From Callosobruchus maculatus (lineage: Eukaryota > Arthropoda > Insecta > Coleoptera > Chrysomelidae), in assembly GCA_951848785.1 (NCBI GenBank), contig CATOUR010000078.1:8990001-9054000 (forward strand): a DNA stretch of 64,000 nt, written 5' to 3'. This document shows, one piece after another, positions 9,841 through 20,640 of this stretch (within the stretch, counting starts at the first letter, position 1; the number at the start of each line of letters is the position of its first letter). A model generated the notes under the pieces. It saw only the letters and a program-made list of their open reading frames with translations. It searched no databases and had not been told where the DNA came from. The translations under genes were made by a program, and so were the position numbers.

Positions 9841-11521
9841 CCCAAACAGCACAGACTTCTGTCGGACGTCCGAAACAGATCCCAAATAGGTATGTACCGC
9901 TGGGACCTAAACTGGACGTCCGTCAGACTTCCTTCACTGGATCACTTTTGTACTGAAAGTTTAGACTTCCATCGGAGATCCGAAGTAAGTCCCAAATAGG
10001 AACGAACTAGCAAGTCCCAGACGTGACGTCGTTTAGACATCCGTTGCTGGACTTCTTATGTACTTCCAAATTCAGACTGGATTGAGAAATACGAATTTTT
10101 TTTTCTCTTCATCTCTAAATAATAATTATTATCTAACATTGTCTCAAGTTTTTTGTTATTAGGTATATGGTAACCATCTTACGGGCAGTTTACGGAAAAT
10201 ATAATTGTACTATTTAGAAGATATATGACTATCATGCTGAATCGATAAAAATACAGTTATATACTGAAATTTACCCGATAAAATTTGCCAATCTCAACCT
10301 TCATTGACTTCTACTACTTATGACGTTTGCGGGCTTGCGACCAACTTGCATAGTTCTTGGGCGTATGCGTATGCACCGTTTAGTATTGTTAGATTGTCAG
10401 AGCTAGTACCATTTATGCTAATCTAGCACACAATTTTTTGACTTCTCACTTCTCGAAACGTTTTCGATTTATGCATTCATATAAGCGATAAACTAACAGA
10501 CAAGCATAGCAAGCAAAAAGTTAAAAATTTTGTTTCACCACATTTATTGAATAGTAATCAGCATTGATATTGGTGCGATTCCTTTATGGTACAATTCCAA
10601 CTCAAATCGTGAGTTAATATGGCAACATTGCTCCATCACAGGTTGCTTTTTTCTCCACACTCGATCTCTAATTGGATGATTCAAATTGTAGTCAGGTAAC
10701 TGTCGTTTCTCGACATCTTGATCTTGTGACACGTGACTCGTCCATGCCAATCATGCCATGCCGACTTTGCCGTTTGTTTGTGTTCGCCATTCTGTTGTTC
10801 GCCATTGAAATTTTTCAAGGATTGCAGTATTTTTAGCATCTATTTGATCCATTTTTCGTTTAGTTTAAGTCGATCAGGAGAGTAGTCAATTCTGTGGTTG
10901 TGAACTCTTGCAATATTACAGTGATTATATATCAAGGTGTTAGAGAAACGTTTTATTTCAATACCGCCATCTCAAATGCTTTTTTAGAACAGATATTTAA
11001 AAATACAATGTTCCTTGATATGAGGTGCTGAGAAAACTTCAAGAGAAATTGGTATCGAACAAAAATGTATGTGCAAATACGGTTTTTTTATATAATTTTT
11101 GTTTAATACACACCCTATATAGTATACAGAAGTATTGATTCAAACCTCCTATTTAGGTACAAGGGAGGCCATATTTAGGTACAAGCGAGGCCCTAGGTAC
11201 AAGGGAAGCCATATTTAGGTAAAAGGAAGGCTCTATTTAGGTAAAAGGGAGACCCTATTTAGGTACGAGGGAGGCTCTATCTAGGTACAAGGCAGGCCCT
11301 ATTTAGGTACAAGGGAGGCTCTATTTAGGTACAAAGGGAGGTACGATTCAGGTACAATCAAGCCTATATCAGACTTTCCTCGAACCAATAATTTGGTAAC
11401 ATCGGACCTCCCACAGACGGCCGAGGAACGTCGAATGACTTATTCAGGACGTCCTATAGACGTGTGAAAGTCCAAGCCGGACTTCCTTAGAACGTCTGTC
11501 GGACGTCTGTGTGCTGTTGGG
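9841..11521. mobile_element. 1.68-kb non-autonomous TIR element carrying a minisatellite
   Basis: The left end reads CCCAAACAGCACAGAC and the right end, read inward, CCCAACAGCACACAGAC. Both are followed by GACGTCCG-rich sequence, so the ends form imperfect inverted repeats of about 30 bp. Repeats of GGACGTCCG and CCCAAATAGG fill the subterminal parts. No transposase frame is present. It sits exactly between two pieces of the retroelement Cys/His domain (9705-9840 and 11527-11620). No convincing target duplication was seen. Confidence 0.65.
11139..11345. repeat. Minisatellite, unit about 22-24 bp, roughly nine copies
   Basis: Repeated variants of TATTTAGGTACAAGGGAGGC with 10-20 percent divergence and some length change. 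Consecutive units are not separated by unique spacers, so this is not a CRISPR array. It lies inside the TIR element at 9841-11521. Confidence 0.85.
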
Positions 11522-11739
11522 GAGGCGGGCTGAGATATGAGATGTTTGGATCCGATAGACTCCAGCTAGAAGAACTCCCTAAGCTGGGCCGATATACTTG
11601 TCTTTGTTAGAAGGCCGGGAAGGGAGATAGGTGGTGGTGGCTGAGGGTAATATTCGGGGATGGCAAAAAGAGCCTACTGTGGGCTACTTGCCGGACGCGG
11701 CCGCCCCACAGTTACTACTACTACTACAACACTGATCTC

Positions 11740-12299
11740 TCCATGGCAGCCGCCAAATGGTGAACATCTCCAACAGAGCCTCATCACCGATGTATTTCTT
11801 TTTCATAGTCTATATACAGGTACAACGAAGTCCGACATATCCGCAATGCAATGTATCCGTATTTGGTGAATACCGCAATCTATCACTGCCATTTAGGTGT
11901 GTGCCTGTGTCGGTGATATTTTCAACAGGGAGCCGTATCTGTCCGTATGTGCAGCCAATGCGTCGAGCCGATGCGATGGTTGATGTTAATAAAATCACGG
12001 TACACGGTTCTCACCAATACGCGGATGTGCGGCAAACACGCCCTAAACGGATGCTCTGGCTCTAAATCGACTCTCGCGGAACCGCAAATAATGATGGATT
12101 AGCCGGAATGTGATGGCAGAAACACCGCCGGCTCAGCAGAATTCAGGCTGCGAATACTGATGTATTCACGTCCTTATATACAGGATGTCATAGAAACGGT
12201 GTATGCTGATTGAACGGAATCGTATTATACCCAATTAACTAAGGAAATATGTTCGTTTTAGCACCCTATTTGTCTAGGAACCAGGCGCGGTTCCTCCTT
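11740..12299. other. Unassigned sequence
   Basis: Mixed-composition sequence. A frame at 11757-12065 has no recognisable domain. Nothing else could be supported. Confidence 0.35.
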
Positions 12300-12736
12300 A
12301 AGGGTCTAGGGTATAGCGCGCGAAATTGAGAAAAGATAAGTCCAAAAATGCGAAGGTAAGGCCAAAAGGTCTAAAGGTAAGGTCCAAAGGTCACCATAAA
12401 AATGAATTTTGCATTTCCAAGCTCCTGACGTTACTTTTAAACTTAAAGTAATGATTCAAAAAGCAAATTGAAGAAGAAAGCTTGCGCTTTGCACCTATTT
12501 AGCCTTTTTTTAATATCGTGTTTGGTTGTTAACTTACAGACATTTGAAGAATGTATGATTTTGCATTGCGAGTTTTTTTTTTTTTTTAAGAAAATTGCAA
12601 ATAGTTGTCATTCATTAAGGTCTTAACCTCCTGAAATACTGTGTATGTAGTTTTAAAAACAAGTGAGTTCTGTTCGAAATGGGAATCCGTGTTTTAACAT
12701 GGCAAATACACATGTATAACTGTGTATACCCAGGCC
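12300..12736. repeat. Interspersed repeat Y, copy 1
   Basis: It starts at AGGGTCTAGGGTATAGCGCG and matches 54001-54466 in the same orientation, including AAGCTCCTGACGTTAC and the final ACTGTGTATACCCAGGCC. Copy 2 holds about 60 bp absent here, and this copy has a longer poly-T near 12572. No protein is encoded and the class is unknown. It is cut at its right end by the hAT-type MITE. Confidence 0.8.
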
Positions 12737-12903
12737 CAGTGGCGTATATAGAAATCGATTTCGGGGGGGGGGCATCGGAAAAATTTTCATACGTTATAAT
12801 ATTGGCGTATTATAATCCTAACTTCAGCCTCTTCCAGACGTCAAAACTGAATGCGTGGCTGGTTTCGGGGGGGGGGTCAGGCCCCCCCTTATATACGCCA
12901 CTG
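12737..12903. mobile_element. 167-bp hAT-type MITE with 8-bp target duplication
   Basis: The termini are CAGTGGCGTATATA and its exact complement TATATACGCCACTG. Flanking octamers are CCCAGGCC (12729-12736) and CCCAGGGC (12904-12911), one mismatch. An 8-bp duplication with CAGTGGCG-type ends is characteristic of hAT elements. The interior has two G-runs and a C-run. Repeat Y copy 2 (54456-54466) continues uninterrupted through the same CCCAGGCC site and is the unoccupied target. Confidence 0.85.
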
Positions 12904-12911
12904 CCCAGGGC

Positions 12912-14784
12912 CCTTAAGGCGCAATGGCGCGCGCCCCCCTGAGTAAAAGAGAAAAATACAGCGGCGTAGCGTGACGTCAATACAAGAGGATGTAACTGCA
13001 ATATTATTTTTTCTAACACAATGAAGATTTTTTTCTATGCCTAAATTTAAAAAAAACAAAGCTGTAAACCTATCTGTTAGGTCTTTCATTTTAAAATAAA
13101 GATCAATTCTTCTATTCGCACTCAGAATCGTTCATCGCGAGGCGCAACGATATTTTAGGTACTTATATCGCGAACGAAATGCGTTTAGGAAGCCGCATCA
13201 CCTATCGACACAAAACAGCGAACTGGAGACAGTGGCCATTGGCGGACACGTAATCATGTCCTTCAAGTTCGTTGACCTCGCATCGCGTTCGGTGGCATTC
13301 AAGATGTGACTAGGATGGTCGCATCATTGGGCTGTCAAAGTATTTTTATTTTTATCGTTTAGCATAGCCCTTATATAGCGTTATCTATAAAGCTCGAACA
13401 ATACACACATTCAATAGTTTTATTGAATTTCATTATTTGAACGAATTCTCTGGGAATTTAATTTATTATAGGAAATCATAGTGACTTCCTTAAATAAAAA
13501 TGGAAAAAATGCTTTTTATTAGGCAGCTCTATTATGTACCTATTTCGAGCTACAATCAGTTGCTTGATTTGTAAGTAGCACAGACTATAAAAAATGGCAC
13601 TCGCAGCTCTTAAGCTCGAACTTAACCAGTGTCTCGTCACGTGATTGACTGAGGGCGCCAAGGCACGGACGCCACGGATAGCGGACCGAGAGCGCTCGTA
13701 TTGGTCAATACACGTTAGTAGCGCTCTGGTTAGTCAGTCACACATAAATCAACTTTAAAAATGGCCAACGAAAACCAAGAGGTTACCGGTGTCATACGAA
13801 CAGATACAGACGCCGCTCCTGTTGAAGCTACCCAGTCATATTCTCTTGTGCGAGTCGCTACGCGTTGCTTACGTCAACGATTTTAATTTACTAACCTATT
13901 ATTTAAAATGGATAATCGGGCGAACGCGTTGCCTAAGATGAACTTTGGCCGACTTTCCTTAGAACACTAAATAAAAATTATGGAAATTATAAATAACATT
14001 ATAAAGATGAAAATAGGTAAGTAGATACTAACATAATGTACAATGTTTCGATAAAATAAGGCAGAATCAGGCATTGGGATTTCAATTCACAAGTTATACG
14101 ACTTTTTTTTGTTGGTTAGGGGGATGATAAGTGAAAAAAAAAACTCTTAAGAAATAACATTTTGTGATGAATGATAAGCAAAACAATCACAAGAAGTGAC
14201 TTTTTGAGCAGCTAGAAAAAACTTATAAGAAATAACTGTTTGTGGAAACTGAAAACAATTTTCGTGTAATTTTTTTATTTAAAGTTTTGTGCGCCCCCCC
14301 CTTTTCAAAAATTTAGGAACCGCCACTGTTAGGAACTAGCAGATTCTCTTTCGGACGGAACTTGCTTCTGATTTCGCTAAACACCGAGCTTTAGCCCACG
14401 TTTGTCGTCGTAGTGCCCTGAGGATGTCTCGTGCAATCGTGCTCAGCATTTGGAGCAACTCAGACGTAGGTTTCATCCGGAAGTGAAGAATTTTCTAGTA
14501 ACAGTGATTTTAGAAATTTTCAAATCAAGTTTGTCTAAGAACCCCAAATTCCTAGGAACGTCAGGGTCATGACAGAATGTCCTATGATTGGTAAATTGTA
14601 ATACAGCCCTCTCTGCTGTCCATCTTTCTTCCTTACGTTCCTCTTCTCTTCTTTCTTTGACGTTGTCTGGTTCCTGGATTCCCAGATCTGACAGACTTAC
14701 GCACTGATACTATGACACAAGAGCTAAGATTCCGGACCACTCTGATAATCAACAATGACTTGATTTGACTTGTAAATTATTCGT
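12912..14784. other. Spacer with repeat debris; no confirmed gene
   Basis: AT-rich stretches alternate with a GC-richer patch at 13600-13890 that holds the short frame listed separately. GCGCCCCCCCCTTTTC followed by CCGCCACTG near 14293-14328 looks like the end of another CAGTGGCG-type MITE whose partner was not found. Confidence 0.4.
13761..13886 (+). CDS. Possible short ORF or first coding exon, 41 codons
   Basis: The ATG lies in a favourable context (AAAAATGGCC). The frame begins MANENQEVTGVIRTDTDA and becomes Arg-rich before TAA at 13884. About 60-70 bp upstream are an ATTGGTCAAT box (an inverted CCAAT) and AGCGCT words, in a patch that is more GC-rich than its surroundings. A GTGCGAG donor-like site falls in frame near 13848, so the acidic N-terminal part could splice onward. 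No family was recognised. It could equally be chance or transposon sequence, and no downstream exon was identified. Confidence 0.2.
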   Translation: MANENQEVTGVIRTDTDAAPVEATQSYSLVRVATRCLRQRF

Positions 14785-15175
14785 TAATTGTCGCGCCATT
14801 CTGTAATAACTACATCTAAAATACGTTTTGTTAACTCTACCCTATGTGATAGAACTTCAAAATTAAGTTTGGTGAGTAAAATTCGACTATACACGATTAT
14901 ATTAGACCACCAATCACCTGGTGTTTTCTCACGAAAAAGCACGTGCGAGGCCTGCAGTTCCTGCAGAGCAGGACATTGCGCATGCTCACAAAAACCCTGT
15001 GGTGTGTTTACAACGATACCCTTTTCAGGGACCTTGACACCCCTTACTCGAGGGATTACATTAGGCAATGGACGCAAAGACGTTATAGTCAAGCGGAATC
15101 GCACAGCAACTCTCTGATGCGCGTGTCAGCGAACTACACAATCGAGCAAGGTCGCAAGTACACAGAATCGTAGCT
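14785..15175 (+). pseudogene. Jockey-clade retrotransposon C-terminal fragment
   Basis: Across two frames the region reads RTSKLSLVSKIRLYTIIL near 14840 and then RGLQFLQSRTLRMLTKTLW, YNDTLFRDLDTPYSRDYIRQ and ANYTIEQGRKY to 15170. This order (thumb helix, LQ-LQN-LRM block, NDTLHRDL block) is the standard tail of jockey-type ORF2. RT palm and endonuclease are missing and at least one frameshift is present. Confidence 0.75.
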
Positions 15176-15443
15176 CGGCTGTGATCAAAACCAAATCGTA
15201 CAATTGTGAAAACTAAGTGTTTGCCATTTTAGATATAGAACCTCAAAAAATAAATCCTTATGTTTAAACCCAAAGATTACCGAACCCTAATCGACCATGT
15301 CAAGCTATACCCTCCAACCGACGTATTTCTCCTTCCTTTACTTTTCTTCCCTTACTTCTCCATGACTTTGTCTGGTTCTGGGCCTGGTAGACTGATCAAC
15401 CGACACGACCATAACTAAGAGCAAATATCCACCGGACTCCACA

Positions 15444-15840
15444 AAAGCGGCCTACAGACGTTGATGCATGCTGCGATTCCTGAATCGACTCAAGGTTTCA
15501 TGAAACTTGCATCAGTTGCATAAGTTCCTACTCAAATCGAAACCTGTTGCGATGCCTGAATCGACTTGATATTTTATGTACGTTTCATGCAACACAAGAA
15601 TAGTAGGGTGGGGTTAATTCTTTGCATCGACACAATGCTGTACACGTTGAAACCTGCATCAGCGTCACCGACTAGGCGTCATGGCTCACCGACCAAAATG
15701 AGACTCCAGACTCAACATCGCTGCAAGCCGCAACTGATGCCAAATACGTCATTCAGTACTACATACGCTGCCACTTGCATCATGAAACGTAGAAGTCGAT
15801 GCCTGCATCGCAGCATGCATCAACGTCTGTAGGCCGCTTT
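15444..15840. mobile_element. 397-bp MITE with AAAGCGGCCTACAGACG termini
   Basis: The left end AAAGCGGCCTACAGACG is continued by TTGATGCATGCTGCGAT. The right end is its complement, so the inverted repeats exceed 30 bp. Both sides are flanked by ACA, a possible 3-bp target duplication. The interior has internal repeats of GAATCGACT and TTTCATG words. Non-coding. A relative with the same GCGGCC-CACAGACGCT ends lies at 60918-61218. Confidence 0.8.
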
Positions 15841-16499
15841 ACAAGCATCGACTAATTGTATATCCAAATATGTCTAAGTTTACAAAATAAACATATTAAG
15901 CAAATGCGTTTAAAATAGATATAAATAATTCGGCATTCATGCATGAACCACCCCGTCCAAATTTATCAGGCCACGTAATCAGAGGCAGCTCCATAACACA
16001 GTGATACATAATGGATGGTTTAACAGCATATGGGCCTAACACCTAGCAATGGTAAACGTGAGCATTTGGCCGCGTGGCGCCTATTATCTGATAAAGCTCA
16101 AGCATTAATTAGGAAAGCCCAACCCCACTTGGTCTGCGTTTATCGATATGTTTGCCAAGGATGAACTCATTCTTTTTAAATAGATTAACCTCTTTTGTGG
16201 TGAGTGAAATAGACAGAATCGCTAAGCTTAGGAAAATTAATATGGTTGATGTTTGACTGCACAAGAGATGGGAGTTTTACTGGTCGAAGTGGTAGAAACA
16301 GCAGGATTATAGGAGGAACCAAAAGATGACTAATCATGGAAAGGTCCACAAGTTAGTGAGTGTACGAGAAGTAGGAGCATATGAACTTAAATTATAGTTA
16401 TTCTATACCGGGGGATATTCACGCACAAGGCAGTGCCTTCTGTAAATGGCCTTCATTTATTCATGTAGCTTTTAAAATGAATAAATAAATAATAAAAAT
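15841..16499. other. Spacer, nothing recognised
   Basis: No frame longer than about 60 codons, no paired repeats and no protein similarity were noticed. Confidence 0.35.
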
Positions 16500-16800
16500 T
16501 GCTTGAAGATCTGCATAACAAAAACCAAATCAATTATTGTAGGAAGAAAACAACATGCCAACGAACCACTGTTTACAGACAACCAAGCGATCGAACAAGT
16601 AGACAAATTCAAATATTTGGTTTGCACTAAATGCAAGATGGGACTGTGACGAAGAAGTTAAAATACGTATTGCAATGGTCCGGAACACTTTCTAGAGTTT
16701 AACAGCTTTCTTCTCAGACTTCGAGTGGTTGAAACTTGATTCCCCAAAACAAGTCAATGAATATAATCAAAGCCTGTGAAATGTCAATCTTTTAAAAAAT
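16500..16800 (+). pseudogene. RTE-like retrotransposon fragment
   Basis: Bases 16512-16620 read KTKSIIVGRKQHANEPLFTD and then AIEQVDKFKYL, the block after the FADD motif of RTE elements. The frame then shifts to give NARWDCDEEVKIRIAMVRNTF. Stops and shifts are frequent. It is a third RTE lineage in the window, judged by its sequence. Confidence 0.65.
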
Positions 16801-17339
16801 CTTTCAAGAACGATGAGTAGCACAGAAAATATCAACAAGCATTAGCAAATTTTCTTCTCCTTAGTGTAGGGTTTTCTGTGGCAACTGGCATCTAATTTAA
16901 TCACAGCCTACTTCGATAAAAAAAGTTACATTTGTAAATTTGACGTGTTCTGATTAACTGCTGAGGAGGTATCTGGAAAATGGTTGCTTGGAGCGACATT
17001 TATAAAGTATACGTTTTTCAAGTAAACATACTTGAAAAAACACAATCTTCAACATTTACACTAATATACCGTAACATAACAAAGTTGAATCACTTTAAAA
17101 AGGCTTAATGTAAGTGTAAGTGGCGCCCTCTAAAAGTGGTAACTTTTACTTAGTTAGTAGTTTTTCATTTTGTGCCATTACACCTTGATGAATTATTAAG
17201 CAAAAACCAAATTATAATTACAACTTTGACACCCTGTATTTCGGTTACTATCAACTTGTACTTGTAATGAGGTAAGTTTAGTTATATCTCAATATTTTTA
17301 GCCAAAGAATCTGCAGTATTGCTGATGTGTAGCATTGAT
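16801..17339. other. AT-rich spacer
   Basis: No gene or clear repeat was seen. Confidence 0.35.
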
Positions 17340-18130
17340 TAGGGCACACCTTTTATACTGATACTACAGCATAACGCGCGTCCCCACTTTTGGATGATTT
17401 TTTTGTAGGGATGCCGATACTTCGATACTTGTACTTCTGCACTAATATCGAGTATTTTTATCTTAGATACTTTTTGAGCGATTCCAAGCTGGTATCGCTA
17501 CTTTTGTAGCGGTATCGGTATAGAAAATAATTATATAATTATTGAGGGGTGTAATCAATTGCATACCCTGGATGGACCATGTCACCAACGAAGAAGTTCT
17601 ACGAAGAGCAAATGAAGAAAGACAGCTGCTGCACATTATCAAAGACAGAAAAGTAGCTTACTTGGGACATATATAAAGAGGCTCCAAATATAAAATGCCG
17701 AAAGAAATCTTAATGGGCAAGAAGAGGGCCAGGACGAAAACAACATTCTTGGCTCAGAGATATCAGAAATTGGTGCGGTATCAGAGACATCGGAAAATTA
17801 TTCAGAAAAGCAAGAGAACATACCTTACACATTATCTAACATGATGAACAGTGACTCGCCTACACGGTGCATTGCGTACGACACCTAAAGAGGAAGAATC
17901 AATTGCACAAATTTCTCTGTACGAACCAAACGCGCCTATTAGGCTAAAAAACATCGAGTTGGTGCCGGTATCGATATTTTCATTTTCGCATCTCTACCCA
18001 AACTGCACAGCCGTAAAATCATCCATAAATCATCCCAAGGTCAAATTTTGTGGGAACCATTTTTATATAGAAAATCCTCTGAGATATTGTGCTGGTTGTT
18101 TACTATGCTGTGCTGATACATTCTCGTATC
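17340..18130. repeat. Interspersed repeat X, copy 2 (interrupted)
   Basis: Two blocks, 17385-17563 and 17897-18110, are collinear with the inverse of 5060-5480. The break between them is a 333-bp RTE fragment with a target duplication. The block after the insertion contains a frame reading SIFSFSHLYPN and KVKFCGNHFYI, also visible on the minus strand of copy 1. It has no known relative and may be fortuitous. Confidence 0.8.
17564..17896 (+). mobile_element. RTE 3'-end insertion with 11-bp target duplication
   Basis: AATCAATTGCA stands at 17553-17563 and again at 17897-17907. Between the copies the sequence reads PWMDHVTNEEVLRRANEERQ and RKVAYLGHI, then degenerates. This is the same block as PWTDRVTNEDILRRMGKERD in the RTE copy at 20820-21665. 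It is a 5'-truncated retrotransposed fragment placed inside repeat X. Repeat X copy 1 near 5295-5320 shows the uninterrupted site. Confidence 0.88.
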
Positions 18131-18141
18131 TATTCGAGTTA

Positions 18142-20278
18142 GGGCCGGTTTCTCAATGTCACAGTATATCCAATACAGTAGCGCAATTCCCTAGAAATCA
18201 TGCAGACAATTTGTCTCCGAAAAACAGGCCTCTCATATCCCCACGCCGGCTCCTCAGCACGAGCCGCGAGTATTGCCGTTTACGTCTTAAGCACAGGGTC
18301 GGCTGATTCTTCTAATTCATCATGGATTCTTTGCATATAAATGGGGTGTAAACATTTTTGTTTAGAGGCAAAACAAGAAATAGTCGGTGTATGAAAGAAA
18401 ATTGTTAACTCCGAGAAAATAGGTGGCTTTATTGTTTGTAAGTAAATCAACAAAAATGCGAGACTTATTCAACTTTATTTTATCTTAACTTACTTAACCT
18501 TAAACATTAAATAAATATAAAAACTTTATAGTATCTTGTATGATTCAAATATGGCTATAAGTAAAGACGTAGCGTCCAAAATAACATTTATGTCTAGTTA
18601 TCGCACAACCTTTAAATGTATCTTCATCAATCATCGTAGAGAAACGTTTAGGCACAAAAAAGTGGCAAACAGCAAAACCGATGAAGACCTGTTAGGTGTA
18701 CATAAAAAAATAAAGATCAATAGGTTTATAACAACGATAAAATATACTAAACTGGTCGTTATTCATAGAAAAATTGCAAAACTGTTTTTTTACCTAGATT
18801 ACCAAGACTACCCTTTCTTCTGTATTTGTATATTACGTAGGTATATGAATAGGCATATTGAAGAAAATACTCCATGTTTATAGAGGAAAATGATACATTT
18901 TTGAAACTAGCATGTTGATTCTTTTTATTGTGAACTCTCTATTTGAGCATCCATTAAAATGGACTTCACTTCCTGCTTAAAATTTCATAATGTCGGAATG
19001 CATAATCACATTAAAAATAATGGACTTCACTTCCTGCGTAAAATTTCATAATGTTGGAATGCATAATCACATTAATTTTGTTATTAATCGTGAAAGATCT
19101 TTTGAACGTTGTGGTGCTGTCAGGAAACAATGAGAAATTATTAGGAAAGCTAATAATAAGTGGCTGTATGTCACGCTTAAAATTTATCTTTGAGGTAAGA
19201 AGGGGACGTGATAGTAATTTTGTGTAAAAACTCAAAGATCTTAGAAAATAATGGGGCGTGACCGCAAAAGAGAAAGAGGTTGAGGAGCAGAACAACTGAA
19301 GGATGGTAACCCGAGCGACACGTGTTTCTGCTAATTGGCTTCATCAGGCCCAAACGGATGTCATGTGCTCACATCTAGATGAGGTCACATAACATAACAC
19401 TTGGTTTCGGGTGTAACTTGAGGAGTCAAGGATGGAAAAAACAAAGCCAGAAGGCACCGAGAAGATCCAGCCAGCGCATTTGTGGCTTCGGCCGAAAGAT
19501 CTTTTTGTGATCCGCATGACTCAAAGATTGTATTTGTATAAGCTGGATTAATATTATTAGGTAATAAAGGAGCATATTAAACATTGGAGGAATCGCTTAC
19601 CTGGCAGCATCTTGAGGAAACTTAAAAAAACTTTAGTCACGCGTCCCGATATCCATATCAACGTCTCACCAAATGCCTTAATCCGGTTCTGTCAAACACA
19701 CTACCTTCACTCTCATAGACTGAACACGACTCAGGCGATTGCCGTGCTAAACATCCTGCGAACGATGCGCGGGGTGCTATGCGCGAACCACCAAAATTCT
19801 GGAGAGTCGCGCTACTGTTATATTGGATATACTGTGTCAATGTCCAGTTAAAAGTGTCAGATGGGTAGCTGCCAGTTAGCGTTTCTATAGATACAACTGT
19901 CCCCGCCCATTTGATGCTATATGAATTAGTTGTGACCGAAAATGAGTAGCTATTTGACAGCTGTCAAAATAATTTTTTATGATATTTAGCGTTTTTGAGA
20001 CCAATCATTGTAAAATATTATGGTGTGCATAATGGTAGGGTGTGCAGCTTGCGGTTGTAGAAGCCACAGCAGCAGGAAGGAGCCAGGAATCACGTAGGTA
20101 TCACAGGTAAACTTAATAGCGCTTTGGTACATTTTTGGTGCCATTTGGTAACAGAAATGGCAGTCGCTCTCTTTCTTTGTCTAAATGAACTCGTAAGTTT
20201 AACCTTCAATTGTTTAAACAATTTATCTGAAAGATAACTTCCAGATAAATATTTAACTGGACATTGAGAAACCGGTCC
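18142..20278. mobile_element. Possible 2.1-kb Harbinger-like non-autonomous element
   Basis: GGGCCGGTTTCTCAATGTC at 18142-18160 is matched by the complement of GACATTGAGAAACCGGTCC at 20260-20278 (18 of 19 positions). Flanks are TTA on the left and TAA on the right, close to the TWA target of PIF/Harbinger elements but not an exact duplication. The ends resemble those of the element at 27058-27919. No transposase frame lies between. A 115-codon frame at 18536-18883 (basic, no known domain) and a tandem duplication at 18958-19079 are inside. The two ends might also belong to different copies. Confidence 0.5.
18958..19079. repeat. Tandem duplication of a 61-bp unit
   Basis: ATGGACTTCACTTCCTGC and the following 43 bases are repeated once at a period of 61 bp with three or four changes. 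Confidence 0.9.
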
Positions 20279-20339
20279 TAATAGACCTAATCCGAGAATA
20301 TAAAAACCACCCTCCATATCTGCGTAAATCCCTCCAGAA

Positions 20340-20640
20340 AAATCCAATTACGCCGGACAAAGCGCACCGCTCTCCCGGACTTTTCCGGACAGCCGGATTT
20401 TCCTGTGCTCCTTTCATCCGGCGACTGCTGTGCGTGCCGAACGTCTCTTTCTAGCATCGCCGCTCGTTTGATCGGCGCTCTAGCGACCACTTTCTCCGCC
20501 ATTGTCGGATAGCGGCTGCCGATCAATTTTCCAAAATGGCGGCGACGCCGACTAGTCCGGATTACATAAAAACCAATTTGTCGCCGCGACGCCTGGATTC
20601 ATGCCATCGGCGTTGGAAGGAGAAGGCGTCTAGCGGATAC
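20340..20640. promoter_or_regulatory. CpG-rich block with paired YY1/Pho-like motifs
   Basis: In an AT-rich neighbourhood this 300-bp patch is dense in CCGG, CGCC and GCGAC words. It contains CAAAATGGCGGC at 20532-20543, a match to the YY1/Pleiohomeotic core, and CCGCCAT in the opposite orientation near 20498. Such paired motifs around a start codon are common in insect promoters and first exons. It lies just outside the right end of the element at 18142-20278, so it could also be transposon sequence. No TATA box is evident. Confidence 0.3.

Larger units (their letters stand above)
8520..11640 (+). pseudogene. RNase H-bearing non-LTR retrotransposon split by two DNA insertions
   Basis: RNase H opens at about 8537 and reads ELICYTDGSRLSSGSASGAG and RPFEAEVYAILSAACNDKVR, holding the first Asp and the Glu of the active site. 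It is interrupted at 8777. It resumes at 9374 with CICSDCQAALKAICGL (next catalytic Asp), then LMLIPGHTDVFGSKEADRLA near 9500. The terminal Cys/His domain (LTGHCRLRRHLSLLENEDDS, CMDCREADETAYHFL) stops at 9840. It resumes at about 11527 with LRYEMFGSDRLQLEELPKLG. A (ACT)n tract near 11715-11730 may be the 3' tail. The interrupting segments are 8778-9373 and 9841-11521. Removing them on paper restores domain order, although some frame damage remains. Confidence 0.8.

Noticed and set aside
11139..11345. CRISPR-like regular repeats
   Set aside because: The units are contiguous and variable with no unique spacers, and the host is a eukaryote. It is a minisatellite.
18536..18883. 115-codon plus-strand frame as a gene
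   Set aside because: Basic, low-complexity composition in AT-rich DNA, no domain, and it lies between matched inverted ends of a probable non-autonomous element.
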